Shown piece after piece: positions 15,019-23,636 of a stretch of DNA of 64,000 bases. The notes beneath the pieces were generated by a model. The model saw only the letters and a program-made list of their open reading frames with translations. It ran no database searches and was not told the origin of the DNA. This DNA is from Candidatus Gastranaerophilales bacterium. Its GTDB lineage: Bacteria > Cyanobacteriota > Vampirovibrionia > Gastranaerophilales > Gastranaerophilaceae. The stretch covers positions 62,001-126,000 of the forward strand of contig CAJULR010000009.1 of the NCBI GenBank assembly GCA_910587375.1. Reading direction: 5' to 3'. A program made the position numbers and the translations under genes. How positions within the stretch are numbered: the first letter of the stretch is position 1; every line of letters begins with the position of its first letter.

Positions 15019-17967
15019 ATGAAGATAGTTAACACTAATTTTAGGCAACATAACGCCTTTCAGAAGATGAAAGGCAGCGGCGCTTCCTCTTTTCCTTCGG
15101 GGTTTTTAGACTTAGAGAACAGTTTACAAAATAAAAACGAAGCATATAACACTTTTAACAACTCCCCCGCTTTTACGGCACGAAGGCCGGATATAATTGC
15201 AAGAACAGCCCAGGCAACGCTTCAGGGTGCTTCAGATTTAATTACCGGATTTTTCTCGAAAAAAACAATCACTCTGGATAATTACAGCAGATTTTTAGAT
15301 AAAACAAACGAATATATCGGCGAAGGTTTTATCAACGCCAGGGTGGAAAAATTTAAGAGTTTGCTTGGTGAAGAAAAAGCTGCAAAGTTTTTAAATATCC
15401 ACGATAACAAAATGGAGTTTACTGAAAGCAGCCCCGCAAACAAGCTTTTAAACGGCATATTGGACATACCAAGAATTATTCCCGATGCTGCAAACGCTGC
15501 TCTTCGCGGCATAAAAAAACTTCCCATCGTTGGTGATTTAAAGGTATGGGATAATATTGCAAAGTTCCCCTTGCTTAAGCACAGGGCCGACCAAAAAGCT
15601 GCAATGGATATATTCTACAGGCTTAAAGGCATGGCGGAGTTTGGGGATAACCCTGCGCAAATTAAAAACCAGATTTTTGGCGTTCCTGCGGGCGCTGCCG
15701 TTGCAAACTATGTTACAAAAGATGAAAGGTCGCTAAACAGGCTCTGCACAGGTGCCGTGTCAACATACTTTGTGGGGAACGATTTCTACAACCTTGCAAT
15801 GTATGAAAAGAACGATTCTAAAGAAGCAAATAAATCCGCTAACAAGCGTATGGGCAGGGAAATGCTCCGCATAGGCTTAAGTGCCCTTATGACATACTCT
15901 GTCCTTAGTGCATTTTCAAGTTATGTAAATAAGAGTAAAAATCTTGCCTGCTTTGCAATTGCAGGTTCCGCTTTTGCTACTGAGGTACTTTCAAGATTGT
16001 TCACGGGAACTCCGCTTCTTCCGTTAACTCCAAAAGGCGCAAAGAGATTAAACAAAAAAAGAGCGGAAAAGAAGGCAAAAGCAGCCCTTAAGGGGAATTT
16101 TAAAGGCAATATTTTCAATAAAAAATCTGAAGCTAAGTCAGTTTCGGGTGTTTCTGCTCCCCAGGTGAATGCTAAGCCCGAGCTACAAACTCTTCAAAAT
16201 TCAAAAACCGTTATGCCATCTGCTTGGTATAACAATATCCCTGCACAAAATGTTCCTTCAACCGGGGCGTTTTCACAATTTACATCGCCATATTCCGCTA
16301 CACAGTTTAAAGGAGAAAGCACAAAAGCAGGCGGAAATAAAAATGACAGCGCGGCAAATGACACCGTTAAAAAGGATTTAAGGGCGGATAAAAATAAACC
16401 CTTTGGACTTAAACACGTTGCAGGGGCTGCCTTGGCTGCGCTTGGTATCAGCCTTCTATACTGTGCTGCAAGAACCAGGTTCCAGGCTTTTGATAAATTC
16501 CTCAGTGAAACAGGAAACTTCCTTCATAATTTTAGAAAACTTGTTTCCACAAAGGATATGATTGTAAAAGACACTGATTTGAAACAGTTCTTTGAAGGCT
16601 TTAACGGGCTTCAATCAGAACACATCCGAAGAAGCTATTCTTCACTTTTGGACGTTGAATTTACAAAAGAACAGGCAGAAGCATTGCTCACAAAGGCAAG
16701 ACGCGGCGTTGTTTCTGTTGATAAAAATAACCCGATATTTGCAAAAGCTTTCATAAGAACCGCTGCAGAAGTTGACGCGGTTGGCCCCGAAAGAATGTCA
16801 GAGCGCATTACTCTTGATATGAAAAGATTTGGCACAACAAAGCAGTGCCGCTATGAAACGGCAGAACTTGCCGGAGGCCGCTTTTTTGACAGCATTAAAG
16901 CTGATGATGTGCCGGATTTTGTAGAAACAAGAAAAACCCCAAAAGAAATTCATCACATGCTTACAGGAAGACCGGCGCCTCATGTGGAATTTAACTTTGA
17001 CGGTACGGAACATTCAAGAGGTGCCGTATCCAGCGCCATTACAACTTCTAATTTCAGAAAAATAATGGACAGAAAAAACAATGAACCCTTCCACACACAT
17101 CAAAAGTTTAAAAATATTAAATTTACTTTTGATTTAAAAAACCCTTCAGTAGTTCGCGATGGCGTTCCGTATTATAAAATGCAAAATGCTGTGTTTAATT
17201 TTGGAAAGATTGAAGAAACAAGATTAAAAATTGTAATTGACGCCTTTGAACACCCGATTAAATATGCAAAAATGGTGTTTACACTTCCTTTGAAATTGTT
17301 CAGAAAAGTTACGGGCATTGAAGCATTGAAACCCACAAAAGAAGAAAAGGTTCAAAGCGAAGTAAAACGTATGCTTCCTGACCTTGGGGAGTTTTACAGA
17401 GATTGCTTCCCTATGTATAAAAAATACAAAAAAGGAAGAATTACGCAGGAAGAATTTTCTAAATATATTGAAAGCGTTAATATGAAACCATTCAGCGCAG
17501 AAACCACTGCAAGATATTCACCAACTGCTCTTGCCTCGCTTTCAAGAAACTTTGTAACATTAATTTCAAGTTATTTCTTCATAAACGACTTTAGAAACGA
17601 AGTATTATTACAATCTGATGGTGAGAATAAGGAAAAAGCGCACGAAGTTACAAAAGAACGTATAGCGCACAAAGCTTCAAACTTTGTCTTAAATAAATTC
17701 TTTATGGAAGTATTCAACAATACATTCAACAAACAATACTTAAGCAGCCTTGTTGGCGCAACGGCGGTTGCTGCGGCTACTGAACTTACAAATGAAAGCT
17801 CCGTAAGGGCTTCAATCGGCGTTCCTTTGAAGAGAATGCATTCAAGAGAAGAAATTGACGAATTTGAACAAAAACACCTTGAACAAACGGGCATTAAAGG
17901 CGCTTACTACAGATTTATGGCAAGGCTGACGGGTAAGAAAATGCTTTCAGAAAAAGCTGAAAAATAG
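15019..17967 (+). CDS. Large hypothetical protein with hydrophobic segments, 982 aa
   Basis: No family recognised. The N-terminus has the short tracts VNTNFRQHNAF and SPAFTARRPD seen in varied form in other hypotheticals here. Hydrophobic helices lie at about residues 285-305 (MLRIGLSALMTYSVLSAFSS), 308-330 (CFAIAGSAFATEVLSRLF), 470-490 (GAALAALGISLLYCAA) and near 850 (FVTLISSYFFINDF). A low-complexity linker at about 350-450 is rich in Lys, Ala, Ser and Asn. The rest is basic and helical. GGGGAAAG stands directly before the ATG, and an extended -10 (TGCTATAGT, 14996-15004) gives a leader of only about 8 nt. Single gene, divergent from the kinase operon. A membrane-associated, lineage-type protein is the most that can be said. 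Confidence 0.85.
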   Translation: MKIVNTNFRQHNAFQKMKGSGASSFPSGFLDLENSLQNKNEAYNTFNNSPAFTARRPDIIARTAQATLQGASDLITGFFSKKTITLDNYSRFLDKTNEYIGEGFINARVEKFKSLLGEEKAAKFLNIHDNKMEFTESSPANKLLNGILDIPRIIPDAANAALRGIKKLPIVGDLKVWDNIAKFPLLKHRADQKAAMDIFYRLKGMAEFGDNPAQIKNQIFGVPAGAAVANYVTKDERSLNRLCTGAVSTYFVGNDFYNLAMYEKNDSKEANKSANKRMGREMLRIGLSALMTYSVLSAFSSYVNKSKNLACFAIAGSAFATEVLSRLFTGTPLLPLTPKGAKRLNKKRAEKKAKAALKGNFKGNIFNKKSEAKSVSGVSAPQVNAKPELQTLQNSKTVMPSAWYNNIPAQNVPSTGAFSQFTSPYSATQFKGESTKAGGNKNDSAANDTVKKDLRADKNKPFGLKHVAGAALAALGISLLYCAARTRFQAFDKFLSETGNFLHNFRKLVSTKDMIVKDTDLKQFFEGFNGLQSEHIRRSYSSLLDVEFTKEQAEALLTKARRGVVSVDKNNPIFAKAFIRTAAEVDAVGPERMSERITLDMKRFGTTKQCRYETAELAGGRFFDSIKADDVPDFVETRKTPKEIHHMLTGRPAPHVEFNFDGTEHSRGAVSSAITTSNFRKIMDRKNNEPFHTHQKFKNIKFTFDLKNPSVVRDGVPYYKMQNAVFNFGKIEETRLKIVIDAFEHPIKYAKMVFTLPLKLFRKVTGIEALKPTKEEKVQSEVKRMLPDLGEFYRDCFPMYKKYKKGRITQEEFSKYIESVNMKPFSAETTARYSPTALASLSRNFVTLISSYFFINDFRNEVLLQSDGENKEKAHEVTKERIAHKASNFVLNKFFMEVFNNTFNKQYLSSLVGATAVAAATELTNESSVRASIGVPLKRMHSREEIDEFEQKHLEQTGIKGAYYRFMARLTGKKMLSEKAEK

Positions 17968-18017
17968 ACTCCTTTGTGCTAGAATGCATTTTATCGAAGC
18001 ATAAAAGGAAGAAAATT

Positions 18018-20264
18018 ATGGAGCAACTGGAAAAATTACTTATTGACGGAGTTGAAAAAAATACGCCCGATTCAGTTAAAAATGATAAAGTTTTTGACTA
18101 TACAAACAAAGATAAATTCACATTCACATTGACTCGTGATTTAGTTGAAAAGCTTGATTTAAAAAAATGGTTTGCAGGATATAAAAAAGAAGCCATGGTG
18201 TCCACTGCAGGAATTAGGGGCCCGCAAAACATTTTATATCCGCACGATACAAGGTTTCCGATTAACACAATCGGTATAACCCTTGCCACCCTTGCAAAAG
18301 CGCTTGTTGTAAAGGAAAAATATCCAAACAACGAACTCATAAAACTTGCAGGCTCTGAAGTTCGCTATAACAGCAAAACATATTTGGATATCATTGCAAG
18401 AATTCAGGCTGCGCTTGGAATTAAAACCCTTGTTCCAACCAACAGGCAGACTATTCCAATTTGGCTTGCTTCATTTTTGGCCTTTAAGCTTGATTTAGTA
18501 GGTGCAGAATACATTACAAGTTCACACGGCATAAGTGTTAAAAACGCAACCAAAGACTTAAACAACCAAGGGTCGCAGTTTTTGCCCAATGAAAGTCTTG
18601 AATTTGTAAATAAAATTGAAGAAATTTTAGACACTGTTGATAAAAAAGGTGAATATAAAATTGAATTTGCAGCTTCATCTGATTCTTTAATTGACGAAAA
18701 AACAATGGAACGCCTGAATAACGGGGTAGACCTTTATGTTGAATATTTAAAATCAAACGTTGCCTCAGAAAACATTTTGAATAAAATTAGAAATTTTGAT
18801 AAAAAAATCGTAATCGACGCTGTGGGCGGCGCTGCATACAACACACTTTCTAAAATCTTGAAAAAGCTCGATATTGAAAACACTTTTGACTGGCTTAATA
18901 TCGAAGAAGATCCGTTTTTCCACTCAATCGGAAAAGATGTTAAAAACGGCTCTTTCTATGATTGGTCTTTGGATATTACCGTTGTTTCAAAAGATAAGGA
19001 CGGAAATCCGTATTTCCCTGTTATAAATTCATTAAAATATGATGAAAAACTTGCAAAATACCCTGTAGGCACAGTTTGTTTGGTTACAGACCCTGACCAT
19101 GACAGATTAAGCGTTGTTCAGGTTGAAGATTCTTCCAAAAAAGCTGATGTTATAAAGGCAGGCGTTGATGTTGCAGACCTTAACGACGGCAGAATTTTAT
19201 GTATTTTTAGCGCAAACCAGGCATTTTTAATGATTATGGACTTTTGGGCAAAACAGCTTAAAGAAAGCGGCGAATTTGATAAGCACGAAAGATTCATCGT
19301 TAAAACAACGGCAAGCTCTAAAAGCTGGGATGAATGGGCAAAAGCAAACGGCATAAAGGTTGTAAATACGCCCGTTGGCTTTAAAGAAATTGCAAATGTT
19401 ATTAAAAAAGTTGAATTCCAGCTTGAAGAAGCTGCAAAAGGGGGCGCAAAAGGGGGCGCAAAAGAAATTGAGGTTGAAGACATTTTTAAAAACAAGATAA
19501 GCCTTGGAAGTGCTTCAAACGGCGGCCCCAGAATGATTTTTGGCGGCGAAGAATCAGGCGGAATGATTATAGGCTCAAACGACGTTATTAAATCTCTGGG
19601 CGGCCGTATGGCTCTTGCAATGCGCGAAAAAAGCGCAACCGAAGCAATTATTGCGGCTTCAGGCCTTGTTGCAAGCCTTAATATTCCCCTTTGGAAACAC
19701 CTTGAAAATGTTTATGATGAAAATAAAATTAAGGCTAGATATGATGTTAGGGATGATATAGCATATTATAACGAATCAGAGCCTGATATTGAAAAATTAA
19801 AGGCTGCAAAGCTTTCAGGCGAAGCGCTTCGCACCAAAAATGACCTTTTCTATCTTGCCCTTGCGGTTGGAATTGAGGAAGGAAAAATTACCCTTGAAAA
19901 TGCTAAAGAAATCCTGATTTCAACCTTTAAAGATAACAAAATGCTCGATTTTTCTAATCTTCTTTCTGTGAAGTTTGTGGGCGATGGCACATATCTTGAT
20001 TTTGATGATAAATTTATTGAAATCCGCCCCTCCGGCACAGACGCCAAAACAAAAGCCTATGCAGGCGGTTCGGATAAAGCCCTCCTTGCTGAATGGTCTA
20101 AGGTTTTGGGGAACTATTCCGGGGATTTGAACGACACATATGAAAAATATCTAAGCAAAGATTATGTCGAAAGCGCAAAGGAAAAATCTTTAAAACTCTA
20201 TGATACCTACGCCAACAACGGCATAGACACCCGTGAATTCAAAATCCCAGAGTATGATTTTTGA
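18018..20264 (+). CDS. Phosphohexomutase-superfamily protein, unusual active-site loop
   Basis: Alpha-D-phosphohexomutase fold of 748 residues, longer than the usual 450-580. Family marks in order: STAGIRG near residue 60, the phosphoserine-loop region YITSSHGISVKNAT near 168 in place of TASHNP, the metal site DPDHDRLSVV near 360, the sugar loop GGEESGGMI near 515 and the phosphate loop RPSGTDAKTKAY near 673. The Ser is kept, but Asn-Pro is replaced by Gly-Ile. Interconversion of glucose-1-P and glucose-6-P or a related sugar phosphate is likely; the substrate is unclear. I chose ATG 18018 (AAGGAAG upstream) over 17976. It follows the 982-aa gene closely, with an extended -10 (TGCTAGAAT) near 17977, and ends at a strong terminator. 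Confidence 0.88.
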   Translation: MEQLEKLLIDGVEKNTPDSVKNDKVFDYTNKDKFTFTLTRDLVEKLDLKKWFAGYKKEAMVSTAGIRGPQNILYPHDTRFPINTIGITLATLAKALVVKEKYPNNELIKLAGSEVRYNSKTYLDIIARIQAALGIKTLVPTNRQTIPIWLASFLAFKLDLVGAEYITSSHGISVKNATKDLNNQGSQFLPNESLEFVNKIEEILDTVDKKGEYKIEFAASSDSLIDEKTMERLNNGVDLYVEYLKSNVASENILNKIRNFDKKIVIDAVGGAAYNTLSKILKKLDIENTFDWLNIEEDPFFHSIGKDVKNGSFYDWSLDITVVSKDKDGNPYFPVINSLKYDEKLAKYPVGTVCLVTDPDHDRLSVVQVEDSSKKADVIKAGVDVADLNDGRILCIFSANQAFLMIMDFWAKQLKESGEFDKHERFIVKTTASSKSWDEWAKANGIKVVNTPVGFKEIANVIKKVEFQLEEAAKGGAKGGAKEIEVEDIFKNKISLGSASNGGPRMIFGGEESGGMIIGSNDVIKSLGGRMALAMREKSATEAIIAASGLVASLNIPLWKHLENVYDENKIKARYDVRDDIAYYNESEPDIEKLKAAKLSGEALRTKNDLFYLALAVGIEEGKITLENAKEILISTFKDNKMLDFSNLLSVKFVGDGTYLDFDDKFIEIRPSGTDAKTKAYAGGSDKALLAEWSKVLGNYSGDLNDTYEKYLSKDYVESAKEKSLKLYDTYANNGIDTREFKIPEYDF

Positions 20265-20283
20265 ATGCAATTTTAAAGAATCT

Positions 20284-20315
20284 AAAAACGGAGCTAAACG
20301 CTCCGTTTTTTATTT
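20284..20315 (+). terminator. Terminator after the phosphohexomutase gene
   Basis: AAAACGGAGC, loop TAAAC, GCTCCGTTTT, then a T/A tail. Strong Rho-independent form. Confidence 0.92.
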
Positions 20316-20487
20316 ATTCTGAATCCAGGGAATCTTCTTTCATAAGTTTTAGATATGTAATAAATCTTATTTCGGCATAAACATCCATCAAGGATGAAAG
20401 TCCGCTTTTTATTTCATCCTCAAGAAGGTTAAACTTCTTTTCTATGATGGTGTCTAAATATTCGGCATATTCGTTTTTCTTGTTCAC
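20314..20487 (-). CDS. Small hypothetical protein, 57 aa
   Basis: Read by eye from the sequence: GTG start at 20487 with AAAGGAATATTAA upstream (good Shine-Dalgarno spacing), TAA at 20314-20316. The product is acidic and helical: NKKNEYAEYLDTIIEKKFN, then LLEDEIKSGLSSLMDVYAEI, then RFITYLKLMKEDSLDSE. No family recognised. It is divergent from the XRE regulator at 20599 and shares its upstream region, which carries two direct repeats. A small protein co-controlled with the regulator is plausible, as in antitoxin-like or phage-derived modules, but nothing in the sequence proves this. Confidence 0.65.
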   Translation of the reverse strand: MNKKNEYAEYLDTIIEKKFNLLEDEIKSGLSSLMDVYAEIRFITYLKLMKEDSLDSE

Positions 20488-20553
20488 TTAATATTCCTTT
20501 CTTTAATTTTTGTTAACTATATATTCGAATTATCATATAAAGTGTAGTATAAC

Positions 20554-20586
20554 TTGAACATAATGTCAATAAATTGAACAAAATGT
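20554..20586. promoter_or_regulatory. Direct-repeat operator candidate upstream of an XRE gene
   Basis: TTGAACATAATGT (20554-20566) and TTGAACAAAATGT (20574-20586): 12 of 13 positions match, with a 20 bp period, so the two are offset by about two helical turns on one DNA face. They lie just before the XRE start. Confidence 0.65.
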
Positions 20587-20598
20587 TAAATTAACAAT

Positions 20599-20808
20599 AT
20601 GATTTTAAATAAATTATCCGAAATAATGGGCAGGAAGAGAATAAAAATGTCCGAACTTGCAAGAATGACAGGCCTTGCAAGAAGTACAATATTTGAATTT
20701 TATTATGATAAAACAAAGGTGTTAAAACTTGACACCCTGAATAAAATTTGTTGGGCACTTGAATGTAAGGTTGAAGACATTCTTGAGTATATCCCTGATG
20801 AGAAATAA
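20599..20808 (+). CDS. Small XRE (Cro/CI-like) regulator
   Basis: 69-residue protein made almost only of a helix-turn-helix: LSEIMGRKRIKMSELARMTG (helices 1-2), LARSTIFEFYYDK (recognition helix), then LKLDTLNKICWALECKVEDI and the short tail LEYIPDEK. This is the YozG-like form of the family. No effector domain is present. The start ATG has no clear Shine-Dalgarno sequence. It is divergent from the 57-aa gene, with two 13-bp direct repeats between them, which suggests autoregulation and control of the partner. Confidence 0.9.
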   Translation: MILNKLSEIMGRKRIKMSELARMTGLARSTIFEFYYDKTKVLKLDTLNKICWALECKVEDILEYIPDEK

Positions 20809-21145
20809 TTTTTAACAAGACATTAAATTTAACGGAATTGTCAGAAAATGCCCGTTCTGCGTGTTATTTTTACCTGATGGCACTTCGACTATCGAGAATA
20901 AAAAGAGTTAAACCCGTGGCTATCATACAAAAAATCCACAGGTTAGGTTTTAGTTTAACAATTCATAATCAATTCGCTATAGTCTGCAAAATTCAATATT
21001 TTGCCGCATTAACAAAAAACTACCAAGGCCAATAGGCTTAATTTTAGTGTGTAAATATTTATTAAGCGAATGTCAGGTGTGCGCAATTTTAAATATTTAT
21101 CGCATTTTAATGTGTACAATAGTTCAAAAAGAAAGGGGTTTTTCC
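20809..21145. other. Intergenic region with an imperfect stem-loop
   Basis: 337 bp. It holds an imperfect inverted repeat (AACCCGTGG near 20911, CCACAGGTT near 20936) and a -10-like TACAAT (21115-21120) reading toward 21146. An open frame at 20838-21035 has no ribosome-binding site or coding-like composition. Confidence 0.5.
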
Positions 21146-21592
21146 ATGAATGTTAGTGGTCCAGGTATGAATTTAGCTTTTAGGGGTGTTACGCCATCTG
21201 CCCTCAATGAGATGAGACAGGATTTAAAATCAAAGGGGGCTTCTGCCGAAGAATATGATGAATTTTTGCAAACATTGGCTTCCGATTGTTCAGGCGAAGA
21301 TTTTAGAATTGAAAAACGTTTGGCTGATGGCAGAAGTAAGGGTGAATTCAGGGTTACCGATGGTGAAAGCGGTTTTGATTTAGGAATTTTACACTCCTTA
21401 AAAGACGCTGTAAAATATGCAAATAATTTGGCATTTGCAAAGTATACTGACGACAAAGATGGAAAACTCAATTATCTTGAAAAGGCTCAAAAAGTAATCG
21501 AGCCAACCATTCGCGATGATTATGGCTATGACGGTTCTTCTCGTGTTCGTAAAAACATGGAAAAAGCTGTTGGTTTGGACTTGGAAGCATAA
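21146..21592 (+). CDS. Hypothetical protein with N-terminal FRG motif, 148 aa
   Basis: No family recognised. GAAAGGGG lies about 10 nt before ATG 21146. A more upstream in-frame ATG (21047) adds 33 residues across the likely promoter and is rejected. The N-terminus reads MNVSGPGMNLAFRGVTPSAL, the FRG form of the tract shared with other hypotheticals here. The rest is a small charged soluble domain with one strand-rich segment (RRLADG-type KRLADGRSKGEFRVTDGE) and a helical C-terminus (LEKAQKVIEPTIRDDYGYDG). Downstream lies a terminator that mainly serves trxA on the other strand. Confidence 0.75.
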   Translation: MNVSGPGMNLAFRGVTPSALNEMRQDLKSKGASAEEYDEFLQTLASDCSGEDFRIEKRLADGRSKGEFRVTDGESGFDLGILHSLKDAVKYANNLAFAKYTDDKDGKLNYLEKAQKVIEPTIRDDYGYDGSSRVRKNMEKAVGLDLEA

Positions 21593-21636
21593 GTTTGCAG
21601 CCCGCAGATTGAGCACGTTTGCCTAATAAAATCAAA

Positions 21637-21674
21637 AAAAAGACTGCCGAATTTTCCCGACAGCCTTTTTTTAA
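21637..21674 (-). terminator. Terminator of trxA
   Basis: Read on the minus strand, AAAAAGGCTGTCG ... CGGCAGTCTTTTT pairs over 13 bp with two G-U pairs, then Ts. On the plus strand the same sites become A-C mismatches, so it is oriented for trxA. Confidence 0.85.
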
Positions 21675-21698
21675 ATATAATTCTTTTATCTTAAAGCC

Positions 21699-22025
21699 TT
21701 ACCCTAAGTGTTTTTCAATGTTTGAAACAATGGCAGATTTTGGCATTAGGCCTACAAGCGTTTCTTTCGGTTCGCCGTTTTTAAAGATTATAATGCTTGG
21801 AAGGCCTGAAATTTGATATTCTTTTGCGGTTTTAAGGTTTTCATCTGTGTTGATTTTTGCCACGCGAACTTTTCCGCTGAAATCTTCTGCAATTTCATCT
21901 AAAACAGGGCCCATTTTTCTGCAAGGCCCGCACCATGGCGCCCAAAAGTCTACAATTGTGATAGAATCGCTCTTTAAAACTTCACTTTCAAATGTAGCGT
22001 CTGTTATATCAATAGCATTACTCAT
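21699..22025 (-). CDS. trxA: Thioredoxin
   Basis: 108-residue cytosolic dithiol reductant. The catalytic motif FWAPWCGPCRKM lies at about residues 27-38, with the cis-Pro in GLPSIIIF and Gly in FKNGEPKETLVG. Length and all key residues match classical thioredoxin. AAGGAG lies about 11 nt upstream of the ATG. It stands alone and is divergent from nth with a 57-bp gap. Beyond ribonucleotide and peroxide metabolism, no specific partner is indicated by context. Confidence 0.97.
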   Translation of the reverse strand: MSNAIDITDATFESEVLKSDSITIVDFWAPWCGPCRKMGPVLDEIAEDFSGKVRVAKINTDENLKTAKEYQISGLPSIIIFKNGEPKETLVGLMPKSAIVSNIEKHLG

Positions 22026-22082
22026 AAAAGCTCAAATTCTCCTTTTTTATTATCCTTTGTATTATAATCATGACTATATTAT

Positions 22083-22742
22083 ATGTCAAAAGTTTTAGAT
22101 ATTATGGATATTGATAAAATAGTTGAAAGCTTAAAAAAGGACAATTCGACGGGCGATGTAGTCCAAACAGAGTTTGTTAAATTTATGGAAGATGTGCATG
22201 ACCCTTATTTGGTCCTTATCTGCTGCATTTTAAGCCTTCGAACAAATGATAAAACAACTTATCCTTGCTCTATGCGTATGTTAGAGCTTGGAAAAACGCC
22301 TGAAGAAATTTCAAAAGTTTCTGTAGAAACTTTAGCAAAAGCAATTTATCCTGTCGGCTTTTATCAAAACAAAGCAGAACAAATTATCGCCCTTTCAAAG
22401 GAATTAGTTGAAAAATATAACTCGAAAGTGCCTGATGAAATTGAAGAACTTGTAAAATTCAAAGGAGTTGGCAGGAAAACGGCAAATTTAGTGTTAACAA
22501 AGGGGTTTAATAAGCCTGCAATTTGCGTAGATGTCCATGTTCACAGAATTTCAAACCGGCTTGGCTATGTTGAAACTAAAAATCCCGAAGAAACAGAATT
22601 TGCACTAAGAGAAAAACTTCCAAAGAAATACTGGATAGATTTTAACACCCTTCTTGTGACGCACGGTCAAAACGTTTGTAAGCCCCAAAAGCCAAACTGT
22701 GCAAAATGTTCAATTGAAAAATATTGCAAGAAAAAGATATAG
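22083..22742 (+). CDS. nth: Endonuclease III (base-excision DNA glycosylase/AP lyase)
   Basis: Removes oxidised pyrimidines and nicks the abasic site. 219 residues with the helix-hairpin-helix and catalytic Lys in FKGVGRKTANLVL, catalytic Asp in CVDVHVHRISNRLG, and a C-terminal 4Fe-4S loop with Cys spacing 6-2-5 (VCKPQKPNCAKCSIEKYC). Early motif LSLRTNDKTTYP replaces the usual LSxQTxD with an Arg-Thr form. TATAAT lies 14 nt before the ATG and there is no Shine-Dalgarno sequence, so the mRNA leader is probably very short. A second in-frame ATG seven codons in is possible. Confidence 0.96.
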   Translation: MSKVLDIMDIDKIVESLKKDNSTGDVVQTEFVKFMEDVHDPYLVLICCILSLRTNDKTTYPCSMRMLELGKTPEEISKVSVETLAKAIYPVGFYQNKAEQIIALSKELVEKYNSKVPDEIEELVKFKGVGRKTANLVLTKGFNKPAICVDVHVHRISNRLGYVETKNPEETEFALREKLPKKYWIDFNTLLVTHGQNVCKPQKPNCAKCSIEKYCKKKI

Positions 22743-22757
22743 GGCTTTGGCTAAAAC

Positions 22758-22874
22758 TTATTTTTCTTCAGGATGGTGTGTTGCAAGCCTCATGGCTTTA
22801 TTAAACATATAAACTGTCCAGGATAAAAAAATTATTAGAATTATTTGTAAAATAACATCTATTGTTTTTTCCAT
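22758..22874 (-). CDS. Small single-span membrane protein, 38 aa
   Basis: Read by eye: ATG at 22874, TAA at 22758-22760. Preceded by AAAGGAGGT at ideal spacing, the best Shine-Dalgarno sequence in the window. The product has one membrane helix (IDVILQIILIIFLSWTVYMF) and a short basic-then-acidic tail (NKAMRLATHHPEEK). Its start lies inside the end of the upstream membrane-protein gene (22859-23110), so the two overlap by 16 bases and are one operon. Function unknown; the ribosome-binding site makes translation very likely. Confidence 0.75.
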   Translation of the reverse strand: MEKTIDVILQIILIIFLSWTVYMFNKAMRLATHHPEEK

Positions 22875-23110
22875 TTTGTACCTCCTTTGCGATATAGGGT
22901 TTTGTTTATTTCGGTTATTGTTTCAATTAAACCTTTTGCTATAACTACAGTAAATAGGATACCAAAGGCTATTAGGGTAATTCTTAAAGTGTTATGTCCA
23001 TCTATAAAGAACATTCCCAAAGTGCCTCCAACCAGTATTGGGAGTAGGTTTAGCAATGATTGTCTAAGTGAAATTAAATTATTTATTTTTACTTTTACCC
23101 CTTCATCCAT
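22859..23110 (-). CDS. Small two-span membrane protein, 83 aa
   Basis: No family recognised. Short charged N-terminus (MDEGVKVKINNLISLRQSLL), then two membrane helices (LLPILVGGTLGMFFI and TLRITLIAFGILFTVVIAKG) and a basic tail (LYRKGGTKWKKQ). Start 23110 is chosen over ATG 23137 because an extended -10 (TGCTATACT) lies exactly 6 nt before it, so the longer start would lie upstream of the transcript. The last codons contain the strong ribosome-binding site of the 38-aa partner. The pair resembles small membrane complexes or holin-like pairs, but no function is assigned. Confidence 0.75.
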   Translation of the reverse strand: MDEGVKVKINNLISLRQSLLNLLPILVGGTLGMFFIDGHNTLRITLIAFGILFTVVIAKGLIETITEINKTLYRKGGTKWKKQ

Positions 23111-23125
23111 ATGTTGAGTATAGCA
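23111..23125 (-). promoter_or_regulatory. Extended -10, leaderless start of the 83-aa membrane protein
   Basis: Minus strand TGCTATACT, then CAACAT, then ATG. Six-nt spacing, no Shine-Dalgarno sequence. Confidence 0.6.
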
Positions 23126-23236
23126 TTGATAGTGCATCTAGTCAAAATAAAAAGGTTTATCTTTGCAAAAGAATTTATTTTCGGGTTTTAAAATAATACA
23201 ACACGACTAATACAACTTTAAAAAGAGGAAAATACT

Positions 23237-23623
23237 ATGCAAATAAACAACGTAAATTCAAACACCAATTTTGGCAACCTTCATATAAAACCAACTGCAA
23301 CAAACAAACTTGCCCTTGAAAGATTTTATGCAAAAGCGCCCGAAGCAACAGTGGAGTTTCTGTCTGAAATTGATAGAGAATCGGGCGATAAAGATGTTTA
23401 TTTATGCACAAGCGATTTTGACAGCGGAAACATTGATGTTGCCGTAATAGATGGCAAGGGCAAATTATATGCGGCAAAAAGCGTCGGCCTTGGAAGCCCC
23501 GAAAATATCCAAAGAAGCTTTGTAAAATTTGTGGACAGATTTACAAGAAGAACATTGCTGCCAAAGCCTGAAAAACCCGCTGAAAACGAAAATATAAGCG
23601 AAATTTTAAATAAATATGTTTAA
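23237..23623 (+). CDS. Hypothetical protein with N-terminal NxNFG motif, 128 aa
   Basis: No family recognised. AGAGGAAAA precedes the ATG. The N-terminus MQINNVNSNTNFGNLHIKP carries the Asn-rich NFG tract found in several hypotheticals here. The body is a compact alpha/beta domain (DVYLCTSDFDSGNIDVAVID, then GKGKLYAAKSVGLGSPENIQ), followed by a helix (RSFVKFVDRFTRR) and a Pro/Glu-rich tail. No signal peptide or membrane segment. It converges on the LysR gene with a 13-bp gap. Probably a lineage-type protein; the tract may be a sorting or docking tag (inference). Confidence 0.75.
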   Translation: MQINNVNSNTNFGNLHIKPTATNKLALERFYAKAPEATVEFLSEIDRESGDKDVYLCTSDFDSGNIDVAVIDGKGKLYAAKSVGLGSPENIQRSFVKFVDRFTRRTLLPKPEKPAENENISEILNKYV

Positions 23624-23636
23624 ATAAAAACGAGAA

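Noticed and set aside
20838..21035. 65-codon frame upstream of the FRG protein
   Set aside because: No ribosome-binding site, composition not coding-like, overlaps an inverted repeat.
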